DNA of 64,000 nt from Saururus chinensis (lineage: Eukaryota > Streptophyta > Magnoliopsida > Piperales > Saururaceae): NCBI GenBank assembly GCA_035235625.1, contig CP141148.1, positions 25,979,057 through 26,043,056 on the forward strand. The letters are read 5' to 3'. This document shows, one piece after another, positions 14,817-27,861 of the stretch. The notes below the pieces were generated by a model, which was not told the DNA's origin, searched no databases, and saw only the letters and a list, made by a program, of their open reading frames with translations. The translations under genes and the position numbers were made by a program. Within the stretch, counting starts at the first letter, position 1. Each line of letters begins with the position of its first letter.

Positions 14817-16264
14817 TGTTGTAGGTGGGTGATGTGCTGAAATAATGTTCAATTAAATATTTCACATTTCGAATTGCAATCCTATTTTGTGTTAATTCAT
14901 TGCTGATTTGGGATATTTATGTTTTAAATAAGTATGTTGGACCTTAATTGAGTTTACATGTCTAAATAGTCTTCAACAGGATCCAACTGGAAGAGGAAGT
15001 GAAGCCCATCTACCCAAAGCTATTCGAAAGTCAAGAATGGGCTCCTAATAGTCTAAACATTCATGGAATGGTCGAACACAACTTTGTGGACCCGTTGGAT
15101 TTGAGATTTGCATCAAGAGAACTAAATTAGGAAAGAAGCTGATTCAGACAAATTAACAGAGCCTTAGTATTTCGAATATATCTTTTTATGTATAATTCAG
15201 ATTGATACGATTCTGGTGGAATTGGAAAGAAGACTTCCGTGGCTACAAGTGTTATGTCAAGAAGCAATTCCAAATTCTGAAGATATATGGGTCGAATACG
15301 GCATGCAATCAGACAACTAGTTAACTAACCCGAGGCTAGGACATAGAAAATCTTTTCATTGATTGTGATTGATACACATAAGGAAAGACAATGAGGCTGA
15401 TTGGATAACTAAAGGAAGATTCAAAGATACTTATTTACTAAATAAATCATTGATTTATTTGATTTATTTAGAATCTAATCATTGCCAAAGAAGCAACCAA
15501 TTACGCAATCAATCATGATGCATTCTAGAGATATGATTTCACTTTCCTCTTTGAAGCAACCCCTTCTATTCCTATAAATAGAGGGGTGGACGTGATAGAT
15601 GGATGATCATCTCCTCTTTGGAGCTCTCTTCCCCTATTTTCTTCTCTCATTTTGTATTTTTGTTTTAGTTTTATTATAATGGCTTTCTAAACTCTCAAGC
15701 TAAGGCTAGAGGTGATTTGTAACAATCTAATGGAGTTCTATTCATGTTTCATAAATGATTTCAAGTATTGGTTATTTAAAGTGATGTTCATTTAATATTG
15801 TTCTTCTTCTTGTTTCTTTGTGATTTGGATACATAAGATGCTTGAAGGCTCTCCTTCTTGATCTTTTGTGATTTGATACATAGAAATCTTTAAGAGACAA
15901 TTATTTTTATCCTTCATCTATCCAAAGTATTATTTATCTTTAATTTCAATTTTAATGTTCATATCTTCCGGTAAGATAGAATCTTTATTCGATTTTAACT
16001 GAGATAACATGATACATGAAGAATATCATTAAATGTTATAATGATCCTTAATGCCTCAGTGTTTTCTTATCTTGATTTCTTGACTCTTTATTCCCTCAAT
16101 ACTCTTCTACTCTTTCTTTCTTAGTTTTTTTTTCCTCTATTTTTTTTCGTAATAGTTTTCTTTGTTGCATATGGCTTTCCCTGTGGATCGACCTTGTCTA
16201 CTACAATTGGCAAGTAAAATAAATCTGAATTTGACTTCTTCATAGTCTTGGTTCAGACGTAACA
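14817..16264 (+). repeat. 5' LTR of an Athila-like Ty3/gypsy element (start approximate)
   Basis: The right boundary is set by the primer site at 16271, with the LTR ending near GTAACA at 16264. The left boundary is uncertain (candidate TGTTGTAGG at 14817, or TGCTGAAAT near 14837). A good TATA box, TATAAATA, lies at 15573-15580 and is followed by pyrimidine-rich sequence, as expected of an LTR promoter and leader. No 3' partner is present because the element is cut off after gag. Confidence 0.6.
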
Positions 16265-16270
16265 ACAAAT

Positions 16271-16288
16271 TGGCGTCGTTGCCGGGGA
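16271..16288 (+). other. Primer binding site, tRNA-Asp type (Athila/Tat hallmark)
   Basis: TGGCGTCGTTGCCGGGGA differs by one C-to-T change from the tRNA-Asp site TGGCGCCGTTGCCGGGGA used by Athila/Tat-lineage elements. Confidence 0.92.
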
Positions 16289-16625
16289 TTGCAACGTGTG
16301 ACAAGAATCCGTTACAAAAAAAACTCACTCTAACTTTACTAATTCTCTAACTTTTATTTTTGCACACTAACTCTTTAAATTCAATCATTTACTTTTAGCA
16401 TTTAAATTCTGTATTTTTTTATTTTAAGACTAGAGGCACTACCCACGTTACTACCGAAATTTTTTTGGGATCAAACGTGTACCTTGATAGTGCCTTTGGC
16501 CTTATTTTGTAATTTTAATTTTTGTCTATTAACTTCTAACTCTCTAACTTTTTATATTTTTTCATTTAATTTTTGCACTTTTACTTTCGTTTGTTACTAA
16601 AAAAAACAAAAAAAATTGTTGTTGC

Positions 16626-17600
16626 ATGTTCACATGGGTGCGTGATAATTCTAGACGATTGAAAAGAGTGAACAAATCTTTTGAAAATTATCTTTATTTT
16701 GATACAATGGAGGATCTAAAAACTAATGAGGAACTAAGAAGTGATAATGAGGATAATAATGCACAAAATATTCAAGTTAAAACCTTGCGTTATTATTTAC
16801 AACTAACTAGATCAAGTTTTCCTTCTTGCATGATTTTTCCAACTAATGTGGGTGGTTTTGAACTAAAGCCGGGTGTAATTCAATTACTACCCAAATTTCA
16901 TAGCTTAGATTCAAAAAGCCTATATTTGCATTTAAAAGAGTTTGAAGAGGTTTGTGCAACTTTGCAAAACCAAAATATTTTAAATGATGTTATTAGATTA
17001 AAACTCTTTCCATTTTCTTTAAAGGAAAATGCAAAAAATTGGTTGAATTCTTTGAAGCCAAGATCCATTGGAACATGACAAGAAATGCAAAGAGAATTTT
17101 TGAAAAAGCTTTTCCCCACCCATAGAACTAGAAAGATCATCATTAATTTTTCACAAAAAGAAAATGAGACTTTCTTTCGATGTTGGGAAAGATGTAAAGA
17201 ACTTTTGTTGTTGTGCCCACATCATGGATATGAAACATGTCGTACAATTAGTTTCTTTTATAATGGCTTGACTTCTCAAATGAGGCAATTTGTTGAAATG
17301 ATGTGTAATGGAGAATTTTTGAATAAAGAACATGAGGAAGCATGAGACTATTTTGATGTGTTGGCTGAAAATGCTCAATCATGGGAAGATTCTAATGAAT
17401 TTGAAAGTAGTAATAAGACCAAATCTAATGGGATAACTAAGGGGGGCATGTACCTTCTTAAAGAAGAGGATGATGTAAAAGCAAAAATTACAAGTTTAAC
17501 TAGAAAGGTCGAGGCTATGGAAATTAATAAGGAAAACATGTCTAAAGCTTCTCAAAAAGCATAAGATATTTGTAGTATATGTGAGAGTGATGGACACAAA
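16626..17600 (+). pseudogene. Athila-like gag, interrupted by three stops
   Basis: One reading frame runs from ATG 16626 to about 17600, with stops at 17076-17078 (TGA), 17343-17345 (TGA) and about 17562 (TAA). Hallmarks of Athila gag are KPGVIQLLPKFHSL, LHLKEFEEVCATL, LKLFPFSLKENAKNWL, CPHHGYET, MRQFVEMMCNGEFLNK and YFDVLAENAQSW. Both TGA codons stand where the family has Trp (TGG). A damaged zinc knuckle (CSICESDGHKTQDIC) ends the similarity, and copia debris follows. Pol is missing. Confidence 0.88.
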
Positions 17601-17629
17601 ACACAAGATATTTGTAGTATAGTATCCTA

Positions 17630-19965
17630 TGACTCAAATTACATATCAATTTATTTTGTTACAATCTCCCCTTTTGACAACATTATTTCGTTCACAGAAA
17701 TAAGTCAAGATAATACATATTGCTACATACGTTCTTACAATCCCCCCATTTGGTTATTTCGTGACAAAATACTACAACATGACATCTTAAAAAGAAAATT
17801 ATAACTCATAATGCATTGATCAAACTCTGACAATTGTTCAACTTTAACAATGACTCTCCCTCTTAACCTATGATACTCATATATAATATGGTGTGGTGAA
17901 CTTTAATTTGTAATCATCCTGTGCATCACAAATATGAATGTACCTACATAATATTGTTCGAAACATGTAAATACAAAATTTAAATGTTCAAGTACTTATG
18001 ACATATGACATTCAACAAAGAAAACAACTTAATGCAAGATCATTCATATTCAATTGAAACAAATTTGTTAAGACACTAGTAAAGAAATAACTCTTATTTT
18101 TTGACTCACTTTATTTAGAATCTATGTACATTTTCTTCTAAAAAAGATAGACACAATTAAAAATTCAATAATGAATATGCTCGTGCATTTTTCTAAGAAG
18201 ATATTTTCTAAATTCATTTTTCTAAGATTTGTTTTTTTCTAAATCATCTCAACTTGCATCATTTTTTTTCATCCATTTTTCTTAATGTCAAGCATATGGG
18301 AGCTTCACACTAACCTAGCAGACCTAAGTAGGTAACCCTTCCTAATCATCTTCACATGGATAATTTCTTTGAAGAATGGAATGAAGTAAATAAAACTTAT
18401 AACATTGAAGCATATTATAAGGAATTTTCTTTTATTGAATCCAAAATAGAAGTCTAGCTTTAGTTCCTCTAATTTGATTACAATGACTCCACTAGAATCT
18501 AAGCTCTTAAGTTAACTCATTTCTAAAAATTCTCTCTTTATCTTCACTCATTAAATTGACTAGAGCATAAACATGATGTGTGCAAGATTTTATAAATAAA
18601 AAAAAAAGAATTGCAACATCAAGCAAAAGAAAATCAAATTAATATTTCTTAGTTAAGGTACATTAACCACACATCATAGTATTTTTAGCTTAAGAGTAAA
18701 TTAATAATATTTAATTCAAGAGCTGAACACAAATAAAAAACTTCAAAAAAACTTACACTTAAGTAAAGGCAACCTTTTTTTTGTGTTTTTGAAGGTTTCC
18801 ATTTTTTTTTGTTTTTTCCTTTCCTTATTTGAAGCATGTAAACAAAAGAACATGAAAATAAGGAAAAATGAAACAAAAACAAAAATGTGTGTGTCTAAAA
18901 GATCAAAATAATTAAATCATAGACAAAAATAATATATTTATCTTGAGATTTGAACTTCTTTAGCCTTACCTAGCCAACCAATTCTAAGGCAACATAAGGT
19001 GGACTTGCTCCCCCTATCAACTTGGAAACTAATGTCCTTTAAGACATTTTTTCTAATCTAAATTTGTAAAGTTTTCTTTCCACTATCTTGAGTACCATTA
19101 TTAGGCATGGAAGTGTATGGAGAATGCTTCTTGATTCAAATTTTATTGATTCTTGGATCATTATCTTGAGAACTCATGTGACTTCTTAGGTAATCTATTT
19201 TAGTTAGAATACACCCAATTTACCTTAGTGTTGGATTTGTTCATAACTTAATTACTAAAGTGTTTTAGGTAGTACTTCATAGCATGGATTTGTCTAATTA
19301 AGGAATACTCATGATTTTCTCTTTTGTGATGTATCTTCCTATATTTAGATTTTGGGCTTTGATTCTTCAGAATTTCTTTTGGTTTTATTCTCTGATCATC
19401 TTTCCTAGGGTGCATATGTTATTTAGCTTTGACAAAATAGTGATATAATTAGACTTTTTAGAATTAGTCCCATTAAATTCTAATCATTTTTTATCACTAC
19501 AATCATTTCCGATGTTCAACATATTATCTAATTTTTCTTGCCCTAAGGTGAAGGTTTTCAATTTTTCTTGAAATACCTTTAAATCATTACCTAGATTTTC
19601 ATTCTTTTTCAAGTATGGGTTATTTGTCTCTAATTTCTCATTAACTTCATTCTCTAAGAATTTATCTTACTTAGAATATTACTTTTCTTAGATTTTAAAG
19701 CATCAAACTTCTCATTAGTAAACTTAAGTTTAGCTTCTAAATATTTAGATTTTCTCAAGATCATTCCTCAAAGTTTTCACCTCTTTCTCTTGTGATCTTT
19801 TATCTTCAGCCAAGTAAATTTCTCTATAGAAATAGATTAAGTTGTCCCCGCATTAGCTTTGACAATTTTCTCTAACTTCTTACACTTTTTACTACTTTTA
19901 ATGACCTATCTGAAATAATTTTCAATATCTAAATTCTCATCATCACTTGAAGAAGAATAAGACAT
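17630..19965 (-). mobile_element. Relic of a SIRE-like Ty1/copia element (gag C-terminal part, 3' end)
   Basis: Minus-strand reading from 19965 begins MSYSSSSDDENLDIENYF and continues through Lys/Glu-rich, coiled-coil-like sequence to KLDNMLNIGNDC and FNGTNSKKSNYI. This is the layout of the gag C-terminal half in SIRE/Maximus-type copia, broken by many stops. Two polypurine-tract/LTR junctions are visible. At 17739-17754 a G-rich tract on the minus strand is followed by TGTAAGAACG. At 17663-17678 a similar tract is followed by TGTAACAAAA. No protease, integrase or RT remains. A sister relic is at 29.8-33.4 kb. Confidence 0.65.
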
Positions 19966-20947
19966 GATCAATCAAATAAACACAAGTAAACAAGTTATAG
20001 CAAATACACAAAATCATCAAAAACACACCTTTTGGAAAATTGAGCAAGTCTAAGAGAAATTGAACAACACTAACACAACCACTTGAGATATGCATGGAAA
20101 TCAAGATAGATATTATGAAAACTCAACAATAATTGAAGAAAATCCTCAGCTACCAATTGAGAGTTTAATATTTTTCTAATCAACCTAGTTGGTCACTACA
20201 TTGCCCCTAGCCCGATTATCTAATGAAGATAATGACTATGAGATATGGCTTCGTTGCACAAAATTTTTTGTATAGCGGAAATAATAAAAACCTAATCTCT
20301 ATGTGTCATTCATGAATAATCTATCTCTAAAAAATTAAACTAAGCATACAAGATCACACAAGGATTTTTACGTGGAAAACACCAACTAGGATAAAAAACC
20401 ACATAGCCTCTCAACATCTAAATCAATGCACTAGCAAGTAAGACATTTATATTGACACAAGGAAACCACCAACCTCTTGTAAAGACTTTGATACTAACTC
20501 CTTTTATGTAAATCTCACTCTTCTTTTGTTACAAGACTTCAAGTCTTCTCTCCTCAAGTCTTAAAGTTTTTTTCTTCCTTGTTTTGTCTTTGTCTTTTTC
20601 TATCCTCTTCAAATAAGCTCCACTTGTTTATGATTTTAGCCTTGAGTCCTCAATCCTCCATTGAAAAACTTTGCTGCAACTCCTCAAGCTTTGTGTGTGA
20701 TGTGTTGTGAATACTTTCTCACTTTTGTCCGCCATTTTAAGATGATGCATATATTATAAATGAAAACTCTATTGTGACGGCCGCCATTTTAAGATGATGC
20801 AAACATTATAAATTTCGTCTAACATGTGTATATTATTCTCATGTGACCGAATGTGATGGCCGTTAGGACAAGGACATATAACAACCATAAAATCACACAT
20901 AATGTCAAAATTAAATAATAAAAAATACGTCGGAGTAAAAGCACAAC

Positions 20948-20950
<3 letters not shown>
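19966..20950. other. Probable copia LTR/leader remains with a short direct repeat
   Basis: The sequence around 20280-20480 (AGGATTTTTACGTGGAAAACACC) resembles the R/U5 part of SIRE-type LTRs. A 33-bp segment (CCGCCATTTTAAGATGATGC plus an ATTATAAAT tail) occurs twice, at 20729-20761 and 20781-20813. No open reading frame. Confidence 0.4.

Positions 20951-21006
<56 letters not shown>
20951..21006. repeat. (AT)n microsatellite, about 28 units
   Basis: A pure AT dinucleotide run of 56 bp. Confidence 0.97.
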
Positions 21007-21008
<2 letters not shown>

Positions 21009-21015
21009 AGTTTAC

Positions 21016-23470
21016 ATTGCATGATAAAATTATTTTACATGCATCAGATCACTATGGGTATAGCTCATTGTTATAAAAAAATTGAGGCATAGCCTCCCAT
21101 CGCCCATTAGTCACCAAACTAATTATAAACTATATCCGAAGCAGTAGTCAGATAATTTAGCTAAAAAATTCTTCTTCTTTTTATTTTGTTCCAGTATTAA
21201 TCTCTACAGAGTCCGGGAGTGGGTGAGAATTTTTATACTCAGTAGGTTGTATTAACATCGAAAATAATGCTAAGCAAAAATTCATGAAATAATCGAAAAA
21301 ATTTATTTTTTGCCTTAAAACAATTAGTCCATGAAAGAGTTTTAAAACACAATAAAAAATCAGTGGTTTGTCCGATGACAATCAATCCAATAGTTGTGAT
21401 ACCTAATGGCATTCCCCCCAGCACTCATGGGGCATCAAGAGGCTCAACTAAACGAGGAGCTTTCTCATGATGCTCCACACCCATACGTGCACCATGCCAA
21501 TTATTTTTCTCAACAGGTATCATGCTCCGATAGTTTTTGGGCTTTATACTAAATAGCTATTCTTCAAAGCAAATCAATATCATCCAAAAATATGCACAAT
21601 AAAACGTATGCACAACATTTTATAAACATAGCATTTGCCAAAAATAACCCAAAAAAGTAGAAATGGAACAAAAATAGTTTAGGAAAAAGTAATTATACAA
21701 GCAGAGCATCACTTTAGAGCTTAAGACTCCCTACCTCGAACTTGAAGTGTAATTTCGTGATTGAACATAGCCTCTGATGGAAAAATTGACCCCACCATTG
21801 TGCCCGGTACACTCAATTTAGTTGGAAACAACTTTTAATCGTCTTAATTCAGAGTAGAAATGACTTAGAACGGGCAAAAAGAGGGTTAGGGTATGCTAGA
21901 GGTGAGAAAATTTCACTCAGGTAAGTGATACGGGTTCAAAATTTATAGCCAAACCCGTGGGTGAAATGGAACCAATGCGCGACGAGTGGAAACAACGCGA
22001 ATGTGTCGTCCATGTGCTGGCACAAGGCTAACGCAATTTCTGCGTCAGCCCCCATAATTTATTATTGTTTTTTTATATGTTTTCCAATTTTCAAAACTCC
22101 AAACGACGATATCTTTTTAACCACAAATCAAAATCGGGCGATCTTGGTACTGTGGACCAGTATCGATGAGCCCTTTGAAGCAAGACCACTCATAGGTAGG
22201 TTTTACCATAGTTTTATAGTGGGTCTCGCCCATGAGGCATGCTTCTCGAGGCTATTATTTATGGCCTCGATGTCCGATTAAAGTGATTCANNNNNNNNNN
22301 NNNNNNNNNNNNNNNNNNNNNNNNNNNNNNNNNNNNNNNNNNNNNNNNNNNNNNNNNNNNNNNNNNNNNNNNNNNNNNNNNNNNNNNNNNNNNNNNNNNN
22401 NNNNNNNNNNNNNNNNNNNNNNNNNNNNNNNNNNNNNNNNNNNNNNNNNNNNNNNNNNNNNNNNNNNNNNNNNNNNNNNNNNNNNNNNNNNNNNNNNNNN
22501 NNNNNNNNNNNNNNNNNNNNNNNNNNNNNNNNNNNNNNNNNNNNNNNNNNNNNNNNNNNNNNNNNNNNNNNNNNNNNNNNNNNNNNNNNNNNNNNNNNNN
22601 NNNNNNNNNNNNNNNNNNNNNNNNNNNNNNNNNNNNNNNNNNNNNNNNNNNNNNNNNNNNNNNNNNNNNNNNNNNNNNNNNNNNNNNNNNNNNNNNNNNN
22701 NNNNNNNNNNNNNNNNNNNNNNNNNNNNNNNNNNNNNNNNNNNNNNNNNNNNNNNNNNNNNNNNNNNNNNNNNNNNNNNNNNNNNNNNNNNNNNNNNNNN
22801 NNNNNNNNNNNNNNNNNNNNNNNNNNNNNNNNNNNNNNNNNNNNNNNNNNNNNNNNNNNNNNNNNNNNNNNNNNNNNNNNNNNNNNNNNNNNNNNNNNNN
22901 NNNNNNNNNNNNNNNNNNNNNNNNNNNNNNNNNNNNNNNNNNNNNNNNNNNNNNNNNNNNNNNNNNNNNNNNNNNNNNNNNNNNNNNNNNNNNNNNNNNN
23001 NNNNNNNNNNNNNNNNNNNNNNNNNNNNNNNNNNNNNNNNNNNNNNNNNNNNNNNNNNNNNNNNNNNNNNNNNNNNNNNNNNNNNNNNNNNNNNNNNNNN
23101 NNNNNNNNNNNNNNNNNNNNNNNNNNNNNNNNNNNNNNNNNNNNNNNNNNNNNNNNNNNNNNNNNNNNNNNNNNNNNNNNNNNNNNNNNNNNNNNNNNNN
23201 NNNNNNNNNNNNNNNNNNNNNNNNNNNNNNNNNNNNNNNNNNNNNNNNNNNNNNNNNNNNNNNNNNNNNNNNNNNNNNNNNNNNNNNNNNCTCGAGGCCA
23301 TTACTTACGGCCTTGATGTCCAACTCAAGTGATTCAAGGACCGTTATACTTGTCCTTTAGAGCTCTACCAAAACCTTTAGACACTAAATCTAAAACAATG
23401 TTCTAATAAAAATATATTAAAAACTCTATCATTAGTTTTAAAAACTTACCAAAAATTTAGGGTTGTCACA
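21016..23470 (-). repeat. 3' LTR of the Tekay-like element, interrupted by the assembly gap (left end approximate)
   Basis: On the minus strand the LTR begins TGTGACAACCC at 23470, directly after a polypurine tract (CCTTAAGGGGAGTAGAT, 23471-23487). It runs leftward through the N gap; the sequence at 21200-22290 has the character of the same kind of LTR. Part of it (GTATCGATGAGCCCTTTGAA and GGTCTCGCCCATGAGGCATG near 22160-22240) is alignable with the solo LTR at 59-61 kb. The left limit near 21.0 kb is a guess. Confidence 0.6.
22291..23290. other. Assembly gap of exactly 1000 N
   Basis: All bases are N. The 46 bases before the gap (22245-22290) and the 46 bases after it (23291-23336) are diverged copies of each other in the same orientation. 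Open frames across the Ns are meaningless. Confidence 0.99.
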
Positions 23471-23487
23471 ATCTACTCCCCTTAAGG

Positions 23488-26400
23488 AAATTTTGTCCTT
23501 GAAATTGAACTCGTTAATTTTCAAATAGTTTTCGATATTTCTTCAACATTTTACTTTCCAACTCCCACGTTTCTTCCTGAGAAGAATTATGCTACCATGA
23601 TACTTTTACCAATGGAATCCCTTTTGTTTGAAGAATATGTTCCTTACAATCCAAAATTTTGATTAGTTTCTCTTCAAAGAATAAATCAGGTTCTAGGGTG
23701 AGAGTTGCCTGATCGAAGACATGAGAGGGGTCTCTCACATACTTTCGGAGCATAGATATGTGAAATCCATTATGAACATTATCTAGGTGAGGGGGCAAGG
23801 CCAATTTGTAGCCAATGGCCCCACTTTATCCAAAATTTCAAACGGCCCTACAAAACGAGGACTTAGCTTACCTTTAATACCAAATCTCATAACTCCTCGA
23901 GTTGGTGATACATTTAGCAACACATGATCACCTACACAGCAGTCGAGGTCTTTCCTTCTCTAATAGACATAGCTCTTTTGACTTTATGAGGTGTCATTAA
24001 TCGGTTCTTGATAAGCTTTACCTTATTAGTACACTCCAATGGAGATTAATAGAGTCGACCATAAAGAGCTTCTTACGGTGCCATGCCTATACTGGAGTGA
24101 TAAATTTTATTATATGCGAATTCAATCAATGGCAAATGTTCATCCTAATTACCCTTCCAATCTATAGTATAAGCTCGTAGCATATCTTCTAATGTCAGAA
24201 TAGTTCTCTCTAACTGACCATCTGTTTGCGGGTGGAAGGCTATATTGAATCTTAGATTAGTACCCAACTCTTCTTGAAGCCTTTGCCATAAGTGCGAAGT
24301 AAATCGACTATCCCTATCTAAAATGATTAATAATGGTACCCTATGTCAACTCACAATGTCCTTTATGTACATTCTTGCCAAAGCATTTAACATTTGTGTC
24401 TTCTTTAGGGGAAGAAAATTTGCACTTTTAGTAAGTCGATCCACTATAATCCAAATAGATTCATGACCTGATGAAGTCCTGCGTAAGCCTAAAACAAAAT
24501 CCATTCAAATGTGCTCCCACTTTCATTAAGGAATTTCAATAGGTTTTAGGGTACTGGATGGTTTCTGGTGTTCAGCTTTAACTTGCTGACAAGTTAAACA
24601 TCTAGAGGCAAATTCTCCTATGCCTCTTTTTATCCTATTCCACCAAAAATTCCTTTTTAAGTCTTGGTATATTTTTGTTCCTCTTGGGTGGATAGTGCGT
24701 TGAGACCTATGTGCTTCATATAATAGATCTTGTTTTAGTTCAGGTACCGCAAGAACCACCAATCTTACTCTAAATCTTATTCCATCATCGAAGCCTTTAC
24801 TAAAGTCAGGCTTGTCTAAGAAGGTTTGTACTTCTGCATCCTCTCTCTTAGCCTCCAAAATGCACTCAACCAATTTGGATTTCACCTTCAGATTATCTAT
24901 AATAGCCCTTTTGTTTTCTTATTGTAACTTAGGTTTCATACCTACTACTTCTTCCACCAATCTCCATTCTTTTACTAACATTTGAGCCACCTTCCCTGTA
25001 GCCCATTGACTCAAGGCATCAGCCATTACATTGGCTTTTTCTAATTTGTATTGAATAGATAAATCATAATCATTAAGGTACACAATCCACCATCTTTGCC
25101 TCAAGTTAAAATCACTTTGAGAGAAAATGTACTACAGACTCTGATGATCTGTAAAAACTGCTACCAATTCAAGATCATGAGTGGGGTAATTATCTTCATG
25201 TTTCTTTAGTTGTCTTAAAGCACATGCTATTACCTTCTCGTTCTGCATCAGAACACATCTAAGGCCTATTCTCGAAGCATCACTTTAAACGAAAAATCCT
25301 CCACTGCCAGACGGTAAAGATAAGACTAGAGCGGTGGTTAACTTTATTTTTAACTCTCGAAATGCATTCTCACATTCCTCATCCCATATAAATTTCACCC
25401 CCTTTCTGGTTAGCTTTGTCAAGGGTAAGGCTATACTAAAAAATCCTTGGATGAACCTTCGATAATAACCGGTGAGCCCTAGAAAACTCTTAATTCCTGT
25501 GATTGTCTGGGCCTTTCCCACTCTATTATTGCTTCGATCTTGGCAGGGTCCACTAACACTCCATTTTTAGAAATAATATGACCCAGAAAGATAACTTTTT
25601 CTAACCAGAATTCACATTTACCCAATTCAGCATAGAGTCGATGATCTCTTAGTGTTTGAAGAACTATCCATAAGTGTTCTCGATGTTCTTCTGTATTTGG
25701 AGAGTAGAGCAATATATCATCAACAAAGACAAATTTGTCCAAGTTAGTTTGAAAAACTCGATTCATCAATTCCATGAATGTCGCAGGAGCATTCATTAAT
25801 CAGTATGGCATTACAAGAAATCCATAATGATCATATTGGGTACAAAAGGCTATTTTTGAAATGTCTTCATCCTGTATTCTTAGCTAATGATACCCTGATC
25901 TTAAATTTATCTTTGAGAACACTTTTGCTTATTAGAGCAAACAGATCATTGATCATGGGTAAAGGAGACTTATTCTTTATAGTTACAGAGTTAAGCATCC
26001 TATGATTCATACATAATCTTAAGGATCCATCCTTTTTCCTTACAAAGAGAACCCCCAAGGTGAAACACTTGGTTTGATAAATCCATTATCTAATAATTCC
26101 TGCAATTGACTCTTTAATTCTTTTAATTTTGTAGGAGCTATACGATAAGGTGCCTTAGAGATAGGTTATGTTCCTAGTACCAGATCAATATTAAAATATA
26201 TCTCTCTTTTAGGTGTTACCCCAAGGAGTTCTTCTGGAAATACATCTAGAAAGTCATTTACTACTTCAATATCTCTTAGTTTGGCATAGATGTAGATTCC
26301 TATGAAATCACACTAGCAAGATATGCTTGACATCCCTTAAAGTTCAATTGTTGTGCCTTCATGGCGGAAATGATACATACTCCTAAAGAATCTTGATTTC

Positions 26401-27861
26401 CAAGCAAAGTAAAAATTTTCTCTCCTTGTTTATGAAATATAACTTTTTTTCTCTTACAATCCACTAAGACCTCATTTTCAACTAACCAATCTATTTCTAA
26501 TATGACATCAAAGTATGTCATACTTAAGAGTATAAGGTTAGCCTTCCATCCTTAGTTTTCTAATGTCACAGACACATCTTGAAGAAATTTTTGGGCTATA
26601 AAAATTTTTCCATAGAAGTTGACACTTTTGAAACATATCCTAGTTCCATAACCAAATAGTGAGTACTTAAAGCAAAATCATAGTATATAAAAGAATGTGT
26701 CGATCCTGGATCTATTAAGACTTTAGCAATCTTATTCAAAATTAGAAGGGTACCTTATATAAGTCCGTTGATGTTTGTGCTTCCTCTGTAGTGATAGCAT
26801 AGATCCGCCCTTGTGCCTTAGGTTTCTTCTCTGTCTTCATTTCTTGATTTTTCTTCTTAGGACATTCCTTAACCTTATGCCCAATGTCCCCGCACTCAAA
26901 GCATTGCCTTTCAGTGATATAACAGCTTTCCAGTGGATGGAATTAGTTACAATTGGGGCATTTCTCTACTTTCTTTCCCTCTTGAGTTTGGATTGGTGGT
27001 CTAAAGGTTTACTAAAAATTTTTGATTTGTATTTTGGGTTGGGAATGTCACTTTCCTCTTCCGGTTTTCGGTTCTAGAATTGTTGCTTTGCCAGTGACCC
27101 TTTCTATTTGCTAGAAGCTTGTGATATTCTTGTTCCATCAAAGAGACCAATTCCACAGCTCTGGTAAAGGTAGTAGGTTGAAATCCGACTATTTTACTAT
27201 AGAGTCCAGTATTCAAACCTCTGACAAATTTTTTAGCTTTCTTTAACTCTATTGGACACAATTTAGGAGCAAAGTGTTATAGCTGCACAAACTTATTTAC
27301 ATACTGAAATACTGTCATGTTTCCTTGCTGAAGGTCTAGGAATTCTTTTTCTTTTTTTTCCTGAACATGAGGTAGGAAATATTTATTATATGATACTTCC
27401 TTGAACTCTTCCTAGTTAATATTCTCCTTGTCAAGGAATAAATTTCTTTCTGTTGATGGCCACCAAAAGGTTGCCTCTCCTGTCATTGCAAAAGTGGCCA
27501 CATCCACTTTACTAATTTCTCGAACTTTCATTGCCTTAAAAATTCTTTCAACCTTGAATGTCCATTTTTCGACTACTTCCAATCCATCCTCTCCTGAGAA
27601 TTCTCGAGCAATTTTCTTAAATCGCTCAAGTAAGTTGTCCTTTTCATTATGACTGCTTTCAGCCACAACAACAGAGTTGTTTAAACAATTAGGGCTAGGC
27701 TGAAATCCTTGTGCCTATAGATGTTGGGTCATCCTTTGAATAATTAAATCAAGGAGGTTATCCATCTGATTTTCTGGTGCCCTTACACCATGAGTAAGGC
27801 CATCTTTAGCTTGGCCGAAATCCTCAAATAGTTGTACTTCTTTACCGTCATCAAGAGTCAT
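23488..27861 (-). pseudogene. Gag-pol of a Tekay/Del-like Ty3/gypsy chromovirus, decayed
   Basis: Reading leftward from ATG 27861: gag (MTLDDGKEVQLFEDF, then KWTFKVERIFKAMKV, ATFAMTGEATFWW and KFVRGLNTGL), and the zinc knuckle CFECGDIGHKVKEC near 26900. Protease LIDPGSTHSFI (about 26690) keeps its Asp and the Gly. RT follows ([16 protein letters not shown], then FVFVDDILLYS at about 25725), then RNase H (VMADALSQW at about 25010). Integrase (about 24880-23900) has LTCQQVKAEHQKPS, a WIIVDRLTKSANF block and AFHPQTDGQ. The C-terminal end (VHNGFHISMLRKYV, then a WELES-like tail) fits the Tekay/Del type. Stops occur throughout. No recognisable 5' LTR lies to the right, so the 5' end is lost or disrupted. 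Confidence 0.88.

Noticed and set aside
22232..23332. Long open frames across the N run on both strands
   Set aside because: They consist of undetermined bases; there is no sequence to translate.
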